NCBI GenBank assembly: GCA_902524235.1
Contig: CABZCF010000001.1
Location: forward strand, 1 to 64,000
Direction of reading: 5' to 3'
Source: an uncultured Pelagibacteraceae bacterium
Lineage (GTDB): Bacteria > Pseudomonadota > Alphaproteobacteria > Pelagibacterales > Pelagibacteraceae
Length of the DNA stretch: 64,000 nucleotides
Under the pieces are notes generated by a model. It saw nothing but the letters and a program-made list of their open reading frames with translations, was not told where the DNA came from and searched no databases. This document shows positions 18,063-27,285 of the stretch, piece after piece; positions within the stretch are counted from its first letter, which is position 1, and each line of letters starts with the position of its first letter. The position numbers and the translations under genes are program-made.

Positions 18063-18723
18063 AATTTTTATAGCTTGCGATACTACAAAAATTAAAAAAA
18101 TTAGAGAAATTATTAACAAAACTAAAAATTCCAAAATACAAATTGGATATAAATTTGGTCTTGAATTTTTAAATTCTAAAAATGGTAGAGCCTATGTTTC
18201 GAAAATCGGAAATAGAATAATTTTTGCTGACTTAAAACTTCATGACATCCCAAATACCTGTGCATCAACTATTAAAGCAATCAAAGATTTGAAAGTTGAT
18301 TATGTAACGATACATATAAGCTCAGGTTTTGAGGCTCTTAGAGCTGTAAAAAGAGCCTCAGGTAAAATTAAAATAGTAGGTGTAACTGTATTAACCTCAT
18401 TGGAAAATAAAGATTTAAAAGAGATTGGATTTGATAAGGATGTTAAAAAATTAGTTGTTCATCAAGCTAGATTGGCTAGTAAAGCAAAACTTGATGCTAT
18501 TGTTTGTAGTGCACAAGAGGTAAGATTAGTAAAAAAAGTATTTAAAAAAGAAATAATAACACCTGGCATAAGATTTAGTTCAAACAGAAATGATCAAAGA
18601 AGAACTTTAACCCCAAAACAAGCCATTGCAAATGGTGCTAATTGGCTTGTAATAGGTAGAGACATAACCAAAGGTAACATCAAAAAAAATATTAAAAAAT
18701 TAATTGATCACTTAAATCGATGA
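18052..18723 (+). CDS. pyrF: Orotidine 5'-phosphate decarboxylase
   Basis: Final step of UMP synthesis. TIM-barrel protein with IFADLKLHDIPNT (catalytic D-x-K-x-x-D) and the phosphate-binding TPGIRFSSN and WLVIGRDITKG. 223 residues. It overlaps ihfB at the start and trpF at the end (4 nt), typical of this compact run. Confidence 0.94.
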   Translation: MENKIFIACDTTKIKKIREIINKTKNSKIQIGYKFGLEFLNSKNGRAYVSKIGNRIIFADLKLHDIPNTCASTIKAIKDLKVDYVTIHISSGFEALRAVKRASGKIKIVGVTVLTSLENKDLKEIGFDKDVKKLVVHQARLASKAKLDAIVCSAQEVRLVKKVFKKEIITPGIRFSSNRNDQRRTLTPKQAIANGANWLVIGRDITKGNIKKNIKKLIDHLNR

Positions 18724-19343
18724 TCAAAGGTTTAAAAATTTGTGGTGTCTCAGATTCTGGAACATTAAATTATATCTTAAATCATAATCAAAAACCTACT
18801 ATGATTGGCTTCATAACCAATTACGAAAAAAGTAGAAGATTTGTTGAATATGAAAAACTGAAAAATTTAGTTGATGTAGATAAAAAAAAGGTAAGTTTTG
18901 TATCTGTCCTCGTAAATCCAGATGATAAAATTTTAGAAAAAATTAAAAATTTAAATTTTGATTATTATCAATTATACGACGTAAATTCCGAAAGAACTAA
19001 AGAAATTAAATTAAAATATAAAATCAAAATAATTAGCGCAATTACTGTTTCGAGTAAAAATGATGTGATTAAATATAAAGACTACTTAGATATCTCGGAC
19101 ATAATACTATTTGACTCAAAGGGTTACCACAAATCTGAAAGTTTTGATCATGGTCTACTAGATGAGGTACCTCATAAATTGAATAAAATGATTGCAGGAA
19201 ATATACAAATAGATGATATTTCTAAATTTGAAAATAAAGATTTTATAATTGATCTTAGTGGAGCAATTGAAGATGTAAATGGAAAAAAAGATATAAATAA
19301 AATTAATAAATTGTTAAATTTGTTTAAAAAATATGAAACTTAA
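18720..19343 (+). CDS. trpF: Phosphoribosylanthranilate isomerase
   Basis: Amadori rearrangement in tryptophan synthesis. N-terminal LKICGV contains the catalytic Cys; IILFDSKG is the conserved Asp-x-Lys strand; IDLSGAIEDVNGKKD is the phosphate-binding end. The sequence is diverged (QLYD replaces the usual QLHG), but context (trpF-trpB-trpA) and motifs agree. 207 residues. It overlaps trpB by 11 nt. Confidence 0.87.
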   Translation: MIKGLKICGVSDSGTLNYILNHNQKPTMIGFITNYEKSRRFVEYEKLKNLVDVDKKKVSFVSVLVNPDDKILEKIKNLNFDYYQLYDVNSERTKEIKLKYKIKIISAITVSSKNDVIKYKDYLDISDIILFDSKGYHKSESFDHGLLDEVPHKLNKMIAGNIQIDDISKFENKDFIIDLSGAIEDVNGKKDINKINKLLNLFKKYET

Positions 19344-20577
19344 AAAGGGAATTCCAGTAATTGATCAAGGAAATAAACTCGGATTTTGGGGAGGTAAGTT
19401 TGGTGGAAATTTTGTTCCAGAAACATTAAAAAAACCAATCGAAGATTTAGAAATTCTATTTAATAATCTCAAAAAAGATAAAAAATTTATTGCTGAAAAG
19501 GATAAATATTTCAAAAATTGGATAGGTACTCCTACCAGATTCATAAAATTAGAAAATTTAACAAAGCATGTAGGTGGAGCTCAAATTTATTCTAAAGTAG
19601 TATCAGATGCAAATGGAGGAGCACACAAGATCTATAATGCTACAGTTCATTGTTTACTTGCAAAACGCTCTGGTAAAAAAGTTATTTGTGGAGACACCGG
19701 CGCGGGGTATGCGGGTAAAATGTTAAGTATGGCTGCAAAAAAGTTTGGTCTTAAATGTAAAATCTTTATGGGTGCAAAAGATATTGCAAGACAACAACCA
19801 AATGTAAAAGCGATGAAAAAAAATGGTGCAGAGGTAGTTCCAGTTTATTCAGGAAGCCAAACGCTTGTGGATGCTGTTTCAGAGTGTATGAGGTTCTGGG
19901 TTGCTAACTGTGATACAACTGCCATGTGTGTGGGTAGTACGGTAGGACCAGCAGTTTTTGTTAGAATTTGCGGTTGGAGTACTAGTCAAATTTCGAGAGA
20001 ACTTAAAGTCCAATTAATTGAAGAGTTTGGATCAATTCCAAAAAAACTTAAACTTTACAATTGTGTGGGTGGCGGAAGTTCGAGCTTTGGGTTTTGGAAT
20101 GAGTTTATGGATTATGATAAAAAACAGTGTGAATTTATTGGCGTGGAAGCTGGGGGACCTGCAAAAAGTAAAAAACATGCAGCGCCTTTAACTTATGGTT
20201 CTAAAATTGGAATTCTTCATGGTGCAGCCCAATACGTTAATCAAAACTCAGATGGACAAATAGAAGAAACAGAATCTATCTCGGCTGGTTTAGATTACCC
20301 TGGAATTTCTCCGATCCATTGTTTTTTAAAAGACACAAAGAGAGCTAGATACACATCAGCAAGCGATGAAGATGCTCTAAAAGCATACAAGTTAGTAACA
20401 AAATTTGAAAAATTAAGGCCCTCTTTAGAACCGAGCCATGCATTCTTTGTTGCAATAGCTGAATCAAAAAAATTTAGCAAAGATACGATAGTAGTCGTTA
20501 ATAGCTGCGGGGATGCTTACAAAGATAAGAAAATTTTAGAGCAAAGGTTAGGAAAAAAATATGTTAAATCCAATTAG
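19333..20577 (+). CDS. trpB: Tryptophan synthase beta chain, divergent active site
   Basis: PLP enzyme condensing indole and serine. GGAHKIYNA holds the PLP lysine; CVGGGSSSFG is the PLP phosphate loop; SAGLDYPGISPIHC and the C-terminal SCGDAYKD are conserved positions. The loop normally reading ETGAGQHG is DTGAGYAG, so the catalytic Glu is replaced by Asp and Gln-His is lost. 414 residues. It overlaps trpF and trpA, so pairing with TrpA is likely, but kinetics or specificity may differ. Confidence 0.9.
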   Translation: MKLKKGIPVIDQGNKLGFWGGKFGGNFVPETLKKPIEDLEILFNNLKKDKKFIAEKDKYFKNWIGTPTRFIKLENLTKHVGGAQIYSKVVSDANGGAHKIYNATVHCLLAKRSGKKVICGDTGAGYAGKMLSMAAKKFGLKCKIFMGAKDIARQQPNVKAMKKNGAEVVPVYSGSQTLVDAVSECMRFWVANCDTTAMCVGSTVGPAVFVRICGWSTSQISRELKVQLIEEFGSIPKKLKLYNCVGGGSSSFGFWNEFMDYDKKQCEFIGVEAGGPAKSKKHAAPLTYGSKIGILHGAAQYVNQNSDGQIEETESISAGLDYPGISPIHCFLKDTKRARYTSASDEDALKAYKLVTKFEKLRPSLEPSHAFFVAIAESKKFSKDTIVVVNSCGDAYKDKKILEQRLGKKYVKSN

Positions 20578-21361
20578 TGCTGCATTTAAAATAGCTAAAA
20601 AAGAAAAAAGGCCAGCTTTGTTAACATACACTGTTGCAGGTGATGGATCAAAAAAACAATCCTTAAACATTCTAAAATCAATATCTGAAAATGTTGATAT
20701 TCTAGAGGTTGGGGTTCCGCATAACACTCCAGTTGCAGATGGTAGTCAAATTCAAACCAGCGCGTATCGAGCTATAAAAAATGGAATTAAAATTAATGAT
20801 ATCTTTAATATTATTAAAAAATTTAAAAAATCAGACAAAAATAAACCCGTAATATTAATGGGTTATTATAATATGATTTTTCAGTATGGTGAAAACAAGT
20901 ATATAAACAAGTGTAAAGCCTCTGGCGTTAATGGATTGATAGTCGTAGATTTACCTTGGCCAGAAAATAAAAATTTTGCGAAAAAATGCAAAAGCAAATC
21001 AATTTATTTTATTCAGCTATTATCACCAACAACCACAAATAAAAGGCTTAGGAAAATTATTAAAGACTCTCATCAAATGATTTATTTTATCTCAATGTTG
21101 AGTACAACAGGAGGCAAATTAAAAGTGACGCCTAATGAAATACTTAAAAATTATAATAAAATCAAAAAAATAGATCCAAAAAAGCAAACTGTGATTGGAT
21201 TTGGAATCACCGAAAAAACAATTGGAAAACTTAAATCTGCCGATGGATTGGTTGTAGGTAGTGCAATTTGTAAAGAAATTACTAGAAGTTTAAACAATAG
21301 ACAAAATCCTGTCACAAATGTAAGTAGGTTAGTAAAAAATCTAAAGAAAAAAACAACATGA
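20561..21361 (+). CDS. trpA: Tryptophan synthase alpha chain
   Basis: TIM barrel releasing indole from indole-3-glycerol phosphate. Catalytic Glu in ILEVGVP and Asp in VADGSQIQTSAYRA are present. ISMLSTTGG and GFGITEK form the phosphate site. 266 residues. It overlaps trpB by 17 nt and accD by 4 nt; the trpFBA-accD-folC order is standard for Proteobacteria. trpC, trpD and trpE are not in the window. Confidence 0.93.
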   Translation: MLNPISAAFKIAKKEKRPALLTYTVAGDGSKKQSLNILKSISENVDILEVGVPHNTPVADGSQIQTSAYRAIKNGIKINDIFNIIKKFKKSDKNKPVILMGYYNMIFQYGENKYINKCKASGVNGLIVVDLPWPENKNFAKKCKSKSIYFIQLLSPTTTNKRLRKIIKDSHQMIYFISMLSTTGGKLKVTPNEILKNYNKIKKIDPKKQTVIGFGITEKTIGKLKSADGLVVGSAICKEITRSLNNRQNPVTNVSRLVKNLKKKTT

Positions 21362-22299
21362 ATTGGATTAAAAAAATTAAATACTTAGGTCAAAGAATTA
21401 AAGTAAATTTTAAAAAAAAATTTCCTACTAAAGAAGAAGTTGAGAATTCAGACTGGACCAGCTGTTGCACTGGTCCGATTTTAAAAAAAGATTTAGAGAA
21501 TAATTCATGGGTTTGCAATGCTTGTGGAAAGCATCACAGAATAAACTGTTTGCAAAGATTTAATATTTTTTTTGGTAAAAATAATTATGAAATTATAAAA
21601 ACACCAATACCTGGAGATGAAAACCCTTTAAAATGGAAGGATGTAAAGCTGTATAAAGATAGGCTAGCAGATGCAAAGAAAAAAACCGGACAGGATTGTG
21701 CAATAATGGTGGCTAAAGGAAAAATAAACAACATTGAAGTGATAGCTGCTGCATCAAATTTTGATTTTTTAGGTGGATCTGTATCTATATCGGAGTCAGA
21801 GGCAATAGTTTATGCGGTCCAAAATGCGATAGATAATAAAATTCCTTTTGTAAATTTTTGCAGTGGTGGAGGAATGAGAATGATGGCTTCTGCAGTTAGT
21901 CTCACAGCCGGGATGGGCAAAACAACAATTGCGATTAATGAACTTAAAAAATCTAAATTGCCTTATATAGTTTGCATTGTAGATCCTTGTGCTGGAGGAA
22001 TTTCAGCAAGTTACGGAATGACAGCCGATGTTATATTTGGGGAGTCAGGTGCGCTTTGTGCTTTTGCTGGTCGCAGAGTTGTGCAGGCAACTGTGAAAGA
22101 GGAATTACCTAGTGATTTTCAAAGTGTTGAATTTTTAGAAAAACATGGGTTTATTGATAAAGTAATACATAGAAGAGATTTAGCGTCAGAGATTGGAAAC
22201 ATATTATCTATATTGCTTAACAAAAATACTGAGGTAAATTTAACAGCAAATAATGAAACTTCAGAAAATATTGAGCAGATTACAAAAGCTGCATCCTAA
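21358..22299 (+). CDS. accD: Acetyl-CoA carboxylase carboxyltransferase beta subunit
   Basis: Transfers carboxyl from biotin to acetyl-CoA in fatty-acid synthesis, with AccA. The N-terminal zinc ribbon is unusual: the first knuckle is Cys-Cys (WTSCCTGP) rather than Cys-x-x-Cys, the second is normal (CNACGKHHR). The crotonase-fold core (GGSVSISESEAIVYAV; CSGGGMRMMASAVS; DPCAGGISASYG) is typical. 313 residues. The end overlaps folC by 47 nt. Confidence 0.93.
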   Translation: MNWIKKIKYLGQRIKVNFKKKFPTKEEVENSDWTSCCTGPILKKDLENNSWVCNACGKHHRINCLQRFNIFFGKNNYEIIKTPIPGDENPLKWKDVKLYKDRLADAKKKTGQDCAIMVAKGKINNIEVIAAASNFDFLGGSVSISESEAIVYAVQNAIDNKIPFVNFCSGGGMRMMASAVSLTAGMGKTTIAINELKKSKLPYIVCIVDPCAGGISASYGMTADVIFGESGALCAFAGRRVVQATVKEELPSDFQSVEFLEKHGFIDKVIHRRDLASEIGNILSILLNKNTEVNLTANNETSENIEQITKAAS

Positions 22300-23518
22300 A
22301 GAAATTGATCTTAGTTTAGTTCGTATTAAAAACCTCCTAAAAAAACTTGGAAATCCTCAAGATAAAATTAAAGCTATTACTGTAGTAGGTACTAATGGAA
22401 AGAACAGTACAATAAATGCAATTTTCTCAATTTTAAAATCAGCAAATATAAAATGTAATGTTTATACAAGTCCTCATATTTTAAAAATAAATGAGAGGTT
22501 TGTTTTTGATAATAAAGAAATTAGTGACGAAGAATTGGCAGATTTATTTGAAGAAGTTGAAAGTATAAATGATAATAAACAAATAACATATTTTGAAATA
22601 CTAACTGCCTGTTATTTTTACAAAGCCTCCAAGTTTCCTGAGAATATTAATCTTATAGAAGCTGGGTTATTCCACAGGTTTGATGCTACTAATGTATTAG
22701 AAAAGAATATTGCTAGTATCATAACTTCAATTAGTTTAGATCACTTGGACTGGCTACCTGAGAATGACAGGACTATTGAAAAGATCATATTTGAAAAAAC
22801 TTCTTCATTATTAAAATCAAATATTATTATTGCAAAACAAAGCTCAAATGAAATTATGGAGTGCATAAAACAAGTAATTTCAAAAAATAATTCTAATAAA
22901 ATTTATTATAATGATGATTATAGCTTTTTAATTAATGAAAATGACTATTTTCATTATGAGGATAAATTTGGGAAATTAAAATTACCAATGCCAAATTTAC
23001 TTGGCCAATTTCAGCTGGAAAATATATCAACTGCAATATCTACTCTGAGAAATCTAAAGTTTGATATTACAGAAGCAAATATTAAAAGTGGAATAACAAA
23101 CCTAACATCCTTGGCTAGGCTTCAAGAGATAAAATCAGGTAAGTTAAAAGAATTAGTTAAAAGCAATAGGTTAATTATTGATGGTAGTCATAACGAAAAT
23201 GGTAGTAAGTCTTTAAATAATTATCTTCAAAGCTTAAATTGTAACAAGCATGTGGTTGTTGGAATGATGGCAAACAAACATCATGAAAAATATATAAGTT
23301 ACTTTAAAAATATATCATCTTTAACAACTGTAGATATTCCAAATCAACCGAATTCGATAAGTGGAAAAGATTTAATGAAAAAATTTAAGAATTTACCAAA
23401 CGTAAAATATCAACCTAATATATTAGAGGCAATTAAATCCATAAACTTAAAAGAGGGGGATGTTTTATTAATCACAGGATCTTTATATTTAGCTGGGGAG
23501 GTATTGAGTTTAAATTAA
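22253..23518 (+). CDS. folC: Folylpolyglutamate synthase / dihydrofolate synthase
   Basis: Mur-ligase-like ATP enzyme. N-terminal [18 protein letters not shown] is the standard FolC opening and justifies the start inside accD. The P-loop is VVGTNGKNS (usual GTNGKGS), and later DGSHNENG follows the family pattern. 421 residues. The last gene of the plus-strand run that starts at 11613; it converges with trxA, overlapping by 4 nt. Confidence 0.93.
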   Translation: MKLQKILSRLQKLHPKEIDLSLVRIKNLLKKLGNPQDKIKAITVVGTNGKNSTINAIFSILKSANIKCNVYTSPHILKINERFVFDNKEISDEELADLFEEVESINDNKQITYFEILTACYFYKASKFPENINLIEAGLFHRFDATNVLEKNIASIITSISLDHLDWLPENDRTIEKIIFEKTSSLLKSNIIIAKQSSNEIMECIKQVISKNNSNKIYYNDDYSFLINENDYFHYEDKFGKLKLPMPNLLGQFQLENISTAISTLRNLKFDITEANIKSGITNLTSLARLQEIKSGKLKELVKSNRLIIDGSHNENGSKSLNNYLQSLNCNKHVVVGMMANKHHEKYISYFKNISSLTTVDIPNQPNSISGKDLMKKFKNLPNVKYQPNILEAIKSINLKEGDVLLITGSLYLAGEVLSLN

Positions 23519-23670
23519 AGATTTTCTTTAATCCAATCTTGAATATTAGATTTTGTAGTAGCTCCAACTTTTGTACTTGCTAATTCTCCATCTTTAAACA
23601 ATAGCATTGTTGGAATACCTCTAACTCCTTTTAAAGGACTTGTCCCCCCTCTAATTAAAGAAGGGGGACA
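23515..23670 (-). pseudogene. trxA: Thioredoxin, C-terminal part (after the inserted element)
   Basis: [20 protein letters not shown] continues a normal thioredoxin, including the cis-Pro of GIPT, and ends [10 protein letters not shown]. It is out of frame with the N-terminal part because 49 bp (23629-23677) have been inserted after TKFG. The track ORF to 23706 only reads through the element and lacks the CxxC. Confidence 0.85.
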
Positions 23671-23677
23671 AGCCCCC
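23629..23677. repeat. 49-bp GC-rich palindromic insertion inside trxA
   Basis: GGACTTGTCCCCC and GGGGGACAAGCCC form a 13-bp inverted repeat (one mismatch) around an AT-rich loop CTAATTAAAG. GC content is far above the surroundings. It splits trxA exactly between TKFG and VRGIPT codons. In the frame of the downstream half it reads openly ([15 protein letters not shown]). It resembles the behaviour of Rickettsia palindromic elements. No second copy was found in the window. Confidence 0.85.
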
Positions 23678-23878
23678 GAATTTTGTAGGAGTGTTGGGCT
23701 CTTCATCTATGTTATGTTTAGCAACAACAACATCTTTCATTTCATCAGAAATTGCTTCGAGATGAGGAGCGATCATTAAACAAGGATTACACCAAGATGC
23801 CCAAAAATCTGTTACAACAATTTTATTATCTTTGATCATTTTTTCAAACGTTTCATCTGTAGATTTAACTGTAGGCAT
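23671..23878 (-). pseudogene. trxA: Thioredoxin, N-terminal part (interrupted)
   Basis: Dithiol redox protein. DFWASWCNPCLMIAPHLEAI carries the active site WCNPC (usual WCGPC). [14 protein letters not shown] is the normal end of helix 3. The following codons come from a palindromic insertion and reach a stop (the track ORF runs 23651-23878). If one C/G of the homopolymer were absent the insertion would be 48 bp and in frame, giving an intact protein with 16 extra residues before GVRGIPT. Confidence 0.85.
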
Positions 23879-23944
23879 AATTAATTTATATAAAAATTTA
23901 ATTTATAATCAATATATAATTTTGCCTTTTTAATATTATCAACA

Positions 23945-25375
23945 TTACACATTTTCATATTTTTTTTGTATTGACATAACATGATCATTTAATTCATCTA
24001 AAAATTTTAGTTTTTCCTCATCATTTTGATCTGAATATTTGTCTCTAAGAGTATCAATTTCAGTAAAACAAGCAGAGACTGTCCACCATTTTTCTTTACC
24101 AGTGCTTAATATTCTCTTTGCAATACCTTGTTCTATTTTTTTTCTTATGTCTTGAGGCAGGACTTCTGGAGCTTCTTGAAAAATAATTTTCTTTCCAAAA
24201 CCATGCAACCTTTCATCCTCAAATTTTGACAGTAGGTTTAGTTTATCCTTCCAATCTGCTGAATGCCAGGCAGGAAATAGAGCTGTATCTTTATTTGATG
24301 TGAATTTTGTGTAAATACTTTCCTCAGCATATATATCCTCTTGATTTTTTGATTGTTCTTTATCTTCTGCAATTTCTCTCAAAGCAGTTAATATATTTTG
24401 AGAAAAAGCCTCATTTTCTTTAACCATTTTAGATCTTTTGTTAATTAGTTCTAAATCCATTGCATTATAAGGTTCTGCTTGCATGCCATATTTTTTATCA
24501 AGAATTATTGGAGCCTTGTTTGATCTTATAGTTCTTAAAAATTTAGGAGTTTTCTTCATTTCTGCTTTTAGTTCATTTACCGACATTTTTAGCAAAGGCT
24601 CTACGTCAACTCTTAAGTCTACAGCTTGGCCCCATTGATAAATTGGATGAATACAATATTTTGGATGAAGTGGACTAACCAGATATAGTCTGCTTTTGCC
24701 ATAAAAATATTCATTAAGGGTAATGATATTTTCTTTTTTTATAATTGTTTCAGTCTCAATTTTGTTTGAAGTTCTCAGAAACTCATTCCATGTGTCAGGT
24801 TGTTTTCTTTTTATCAAACCAAGAACTTTTACAGTTAAGCTTGCATCAAATAACGCAGAGTGAGCTCCGGCTGAGTCAAACCCATTCATTTTACTCAAAG
24901 ACGCTAATTTAAATACCGGGTTATTTTTTTCATTAATTTCTGTCTCAAGTACGTTTTGATCTACAGCATAAGCTGCCCTAGCAATATTAATTCCATCATG
25001 ACGTTTATTTGGCGAAGCGTTAGTTATATATGGATATCTAATCCCTTTAAAAAACTCTTTTCTTATCATTTCATCATCAAAACCAATGTTAGACCAGCCT
25101 AAGAAAATTGCTGGGCTCCATTTTTTAAAAATTTTTTCTATTTCTCCCAACATTTGATAATGACTTAAATTGCCTTGGGTAAGCTGCTTAATACTTGTTT
25201 TATTTACTATTAATGCCATTGCTTGAGGTATTTCGCCCTCAGGTAATCTGCATCTTAAATTAAATCTATCTTTCTCCTTGAAGTTTTCATCAACTAAAAT
25301 TCCCCCTATCTCAATTATGCTTCCAAAATCTGTACTTGCACTTGAACTTTCTATGTCCCATATTGCTAAATTCAT
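23945..25375 (-). CDS. sbcB: Exodeoxyribonuclease I
   Basis: 3'-5' single-strand DNA exonuclease of the DEDDh superfamily. The first acidic motif is WDIESSSAS, and the His/Asp motif is GAHSALFDASLTVKVL. Exo I-specific SH3-like and C-terminal domains follow (VSPLHPKYCIHPIYQWGQAV). 476 residues, normal length. It is followed upstream on the same strand by a RecB-like nuclease and rmuC, suggesting a DNA-end-processing group. Confidence 0.92.
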   Translation of the reverse strand: MNLAIWDIESSSASTDFGSIIEIGGILVDENFKEKDRFNLRCRLPEGEIPQAMALIVNKTSIKQLTQGNLSHYQMLGEIEKIFKKWSPAIFLGWSNIGFDDEMIRKEFFKGIRYPYITNASPNKRHDGINIARAAYAVDQNVLETEINEKNNPVFKLASLSKMNGFDSAGAHSALFDASLTVKVLGLIKRKQPDTWNEFLRTSNKIETETIIKKENIITLNEYFYGKSRLYLVSPLHPKYCIHPIYQWGQAVDLRVDVEPLLKMSVNELKAEMKKTPKFLRTIRSNKAPIILDKKYGMQAEPYNAMDLELINKRSKMVKENEAFSQNILTALREIAEDKEQSKNQEDIYAEESIYTKFTSNKDTALFPAWHSADWKDKLNLLSKFEDERLHGFGKKIIFQEAPEVLPQDIRKKIEQGIAKRILSTGKEKWWTVSACFTEIDTLRDKYSDQNDEEKLKFLDELNDHVMSIQKKYENV

Positions 25376-25495
25376 ATTTACCTTTTATTAGCTTTGTTTT
25401 GAGGAATATTTGAAGTTATTTAAGAACTTAACTATTCGCATATAAACAATTAGCATTAAGTTAGTTTAACTCTTTTATAAAACAAAAGTTTAAAG

Positions 25496-26185
25496 TCAAG
25501 CTGAATTCTTAAGCTCATTAAAAATTTTTAATCTTCCAAGAAATAAATTTTGATACATTTGCAATTCAGGTCCTTCAATGATGAAATCTTGAAATAAGTT
25601 ATCCACAGTGCATAATAAAATAACTCCTGATGTAATATTTGTTTTATAAACTACATTATGGGCTAATGTATAAGCTCCAAGTTGTAAAAAATAATCTTGA
25701 ATATAATCAGCTTTTTTAGGTCGGTTAGCCTGTTTGAAATCAATAATTGTTTCGTTTTTGTTATAAATTCCAATAAGATCTGCAGTACCAGCATATCGGT
25801 CATTAGGATTAATTAGGGTGGCCTCCATCCCATAAATTTCATCTAACTTACCTTTTATCCCGTTTTCAATGATGACCTTAGCCATATTTTTATGCTGCTC
25901 ATTACTTTCGAAAAAACTATCATTAACTCTTCCTCTTAAATAATCCTCAATATAAGAATGAAGGGATGTTCCCCTTCTAGATGCTTCAGTTTTAATTCTA
26001 TTCGACTCCTTATACCCGACGCGCTGTCTCCATAATTCCAATGATGCTTTGTCTTCGTCCGATTTTGTTAGACTTAATATACTAGTTACGCTTGGATACT
26101 TTTCATCACCTGATAAATACTTTCTCATACCGTCTTCGTTAGACCTTGTAGATCTTGGGTAATTAAACTTTGAGTTCCACTTCAT
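25496..26185 (-). CDS. PD-(D/E)XK exonuclease, RecB/MGME1-like
   Basis: 229 residues. The nuclease core is visible: Glu in YGMEATLI, GTADLIGIYN (the Asp), IIDFKQANRP (D-x-K) and the following Q motif (YFLQLGAYTLAH). The N-terminus has GTSLHSYIEDYLRG, as in MGME1-type and phage exonucleases. It likely degrades single-strand DNA ends. It lies between exonuclease I and rmuC on the same strand; it could be of phage origin. Confidence 0.8.
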   Translation of the reverse strand: MKWNSKFNYPRSTRSNEDGMRKYLSGDEKYPSVTSILSLTKSDEDKASLELWRQRVGYKESNRIKTEASRRGTSLHSYIEDYLRGRVNDSFFESNEQHKNMAKVIIENGIKGKLDEIYGMEATLINPNDRYAGTADLIGIYNKNETIIDFKQANRPKKADYIQDYFLQLGAYTLAHNVVYKTNITSGVILLCTVDNLFQDFIIEGPELQMYQNLFLGRLKIFNELKNSA

Positions 26186-26197
26186 TCTTAGTATTTA

Positions 26198-27253
26198 TCA
26201 GGATATTTTTCTTTTATCTACTTGTGCGTATGCGCTTATCGGTGATGGTGTATCTGGATCAGGATCATTATCCTCATCTTTGTTTTTTATATTTTCTAGT
26301 GATCTGTAAATTGATCTTGCATCTTTTCCAAAACTGTCAACTACCAACATAGCTTCCTCTAATTTTTTTCTCAATACAATTACATTATCAAAATGTCTTG
26401 AAAATCGCGTAGAGATAGTATTAAGGTCATTAAAGATTTGTGTAGCATTTTTCTGAATTTTGAGACTAGTGAAGCCAAGGTGAAAAGATTGTATTAGTGC
26501 ACATATTGTATTAGGGCCTGCAATAGTAACTTTATATTTCTTTCTTAATTCTTCGATCAGAAGTTCTTTTGTTTTAGGATCTCTATAACTCACAAGTTCT
26601 GCATATAAACCCTCGGTAGGTACAAAAATAATTGCGAAATCACATGTTATAGGAGGATTAATATATTTTTGTTTAACAGTTTTTGATTTGGATCTAAATG
26701 CTGAAGCAAGTTCGTGTCTCGCAGATGCAAGAGCTTCCTTATCTTTATTTTGAAATGCTTCATCAACTGCTTTGTACTTTTCAATTGGCCAATGACTATC
26801 AATGGGACAAAGAACATCATTTTGAAGTTTTACTGCAAACTCTACTAAATCTCTTGTTTCATCAGGTTTCATTTTTGCATTGGCTATATATTGAGATGCC
26901 GGAAGTAAGTCTTGTAATAGCGTGGCTAAGCTAAACTCACTTAATCCACCATATTGTTTTACTCCAGCAAGAATTCTACTAAAATTATTTTGGCTTGTTT
27001 GGATCTCCTCAACTTGTTTATTAAAAGATGCTACTTTCTCGTCAACACGTGTAAGAGCTCCAGTCATGTCTTTAGCAACTTCTTTACTCATTTCACTAAA
27101 TGATTGGTTAATTGAGTCTTTTAGTCCGTCAAAATCCTGCTTGACCTTATCTAGCTCAGTTTCACTGTTTTTCGGTTCTTTTTTAAATTTTACGAAAAAA
27201 ACAATATTGAGAATTAATATAGTTAAAATTAGAATTATTAATAAAATATCCAT
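26198..27253 (-). CDS. rmuC: DNA recombination protein RmuC
   Basis: 351 residues: N-terminal transmembrane helix (ILLIILILTILILNIVFFV), coiled-coil region (about 30-110), then the conserved RmuC domain with SLATLLQDLLPASQY, PIDSHWPIEKY and IIFVPTEGLYAELVS. RmuC limits inversions and is a predicted membrane-tethered nuclease. 12 nt upstream of the RecB-like gene, so probably co-transcribed. Confidence 0.9.
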   Translation of the reverse strand: MDILLIILILTILILNIVFFVKFKKEPKNSETELDKVKQDFDGLKDSINQSFSEMSKEVAKDMTGALTRVDEKVASFNKQVEEIQTSQNNFSRILAGVKQYGGLSEFSLATLLQDLLPASQYIANAKMKPDETRDLVEFAVKLQNDVLCPIDSHWPIEKYKAVDEAFQNKDKEALASARHELASAFRSKSKTVKQKYINPPITCDFAIIFVPTEGLYAELVSYRDPKTKELLIEELRKKYKVTIAGPNTICALIQSFHLGFTSLKIQKNATQIFNDLNTISTRFSRHFDNVIVLRKKLEEAMLVVDSFGKDARSIYRSLENIKNKDEDNDPDPDTPSPISAYAQVDKRKIS

Positions 27254-27285
27254 GATTCTTTACGTTATACTCCTTTTTTTATTTT

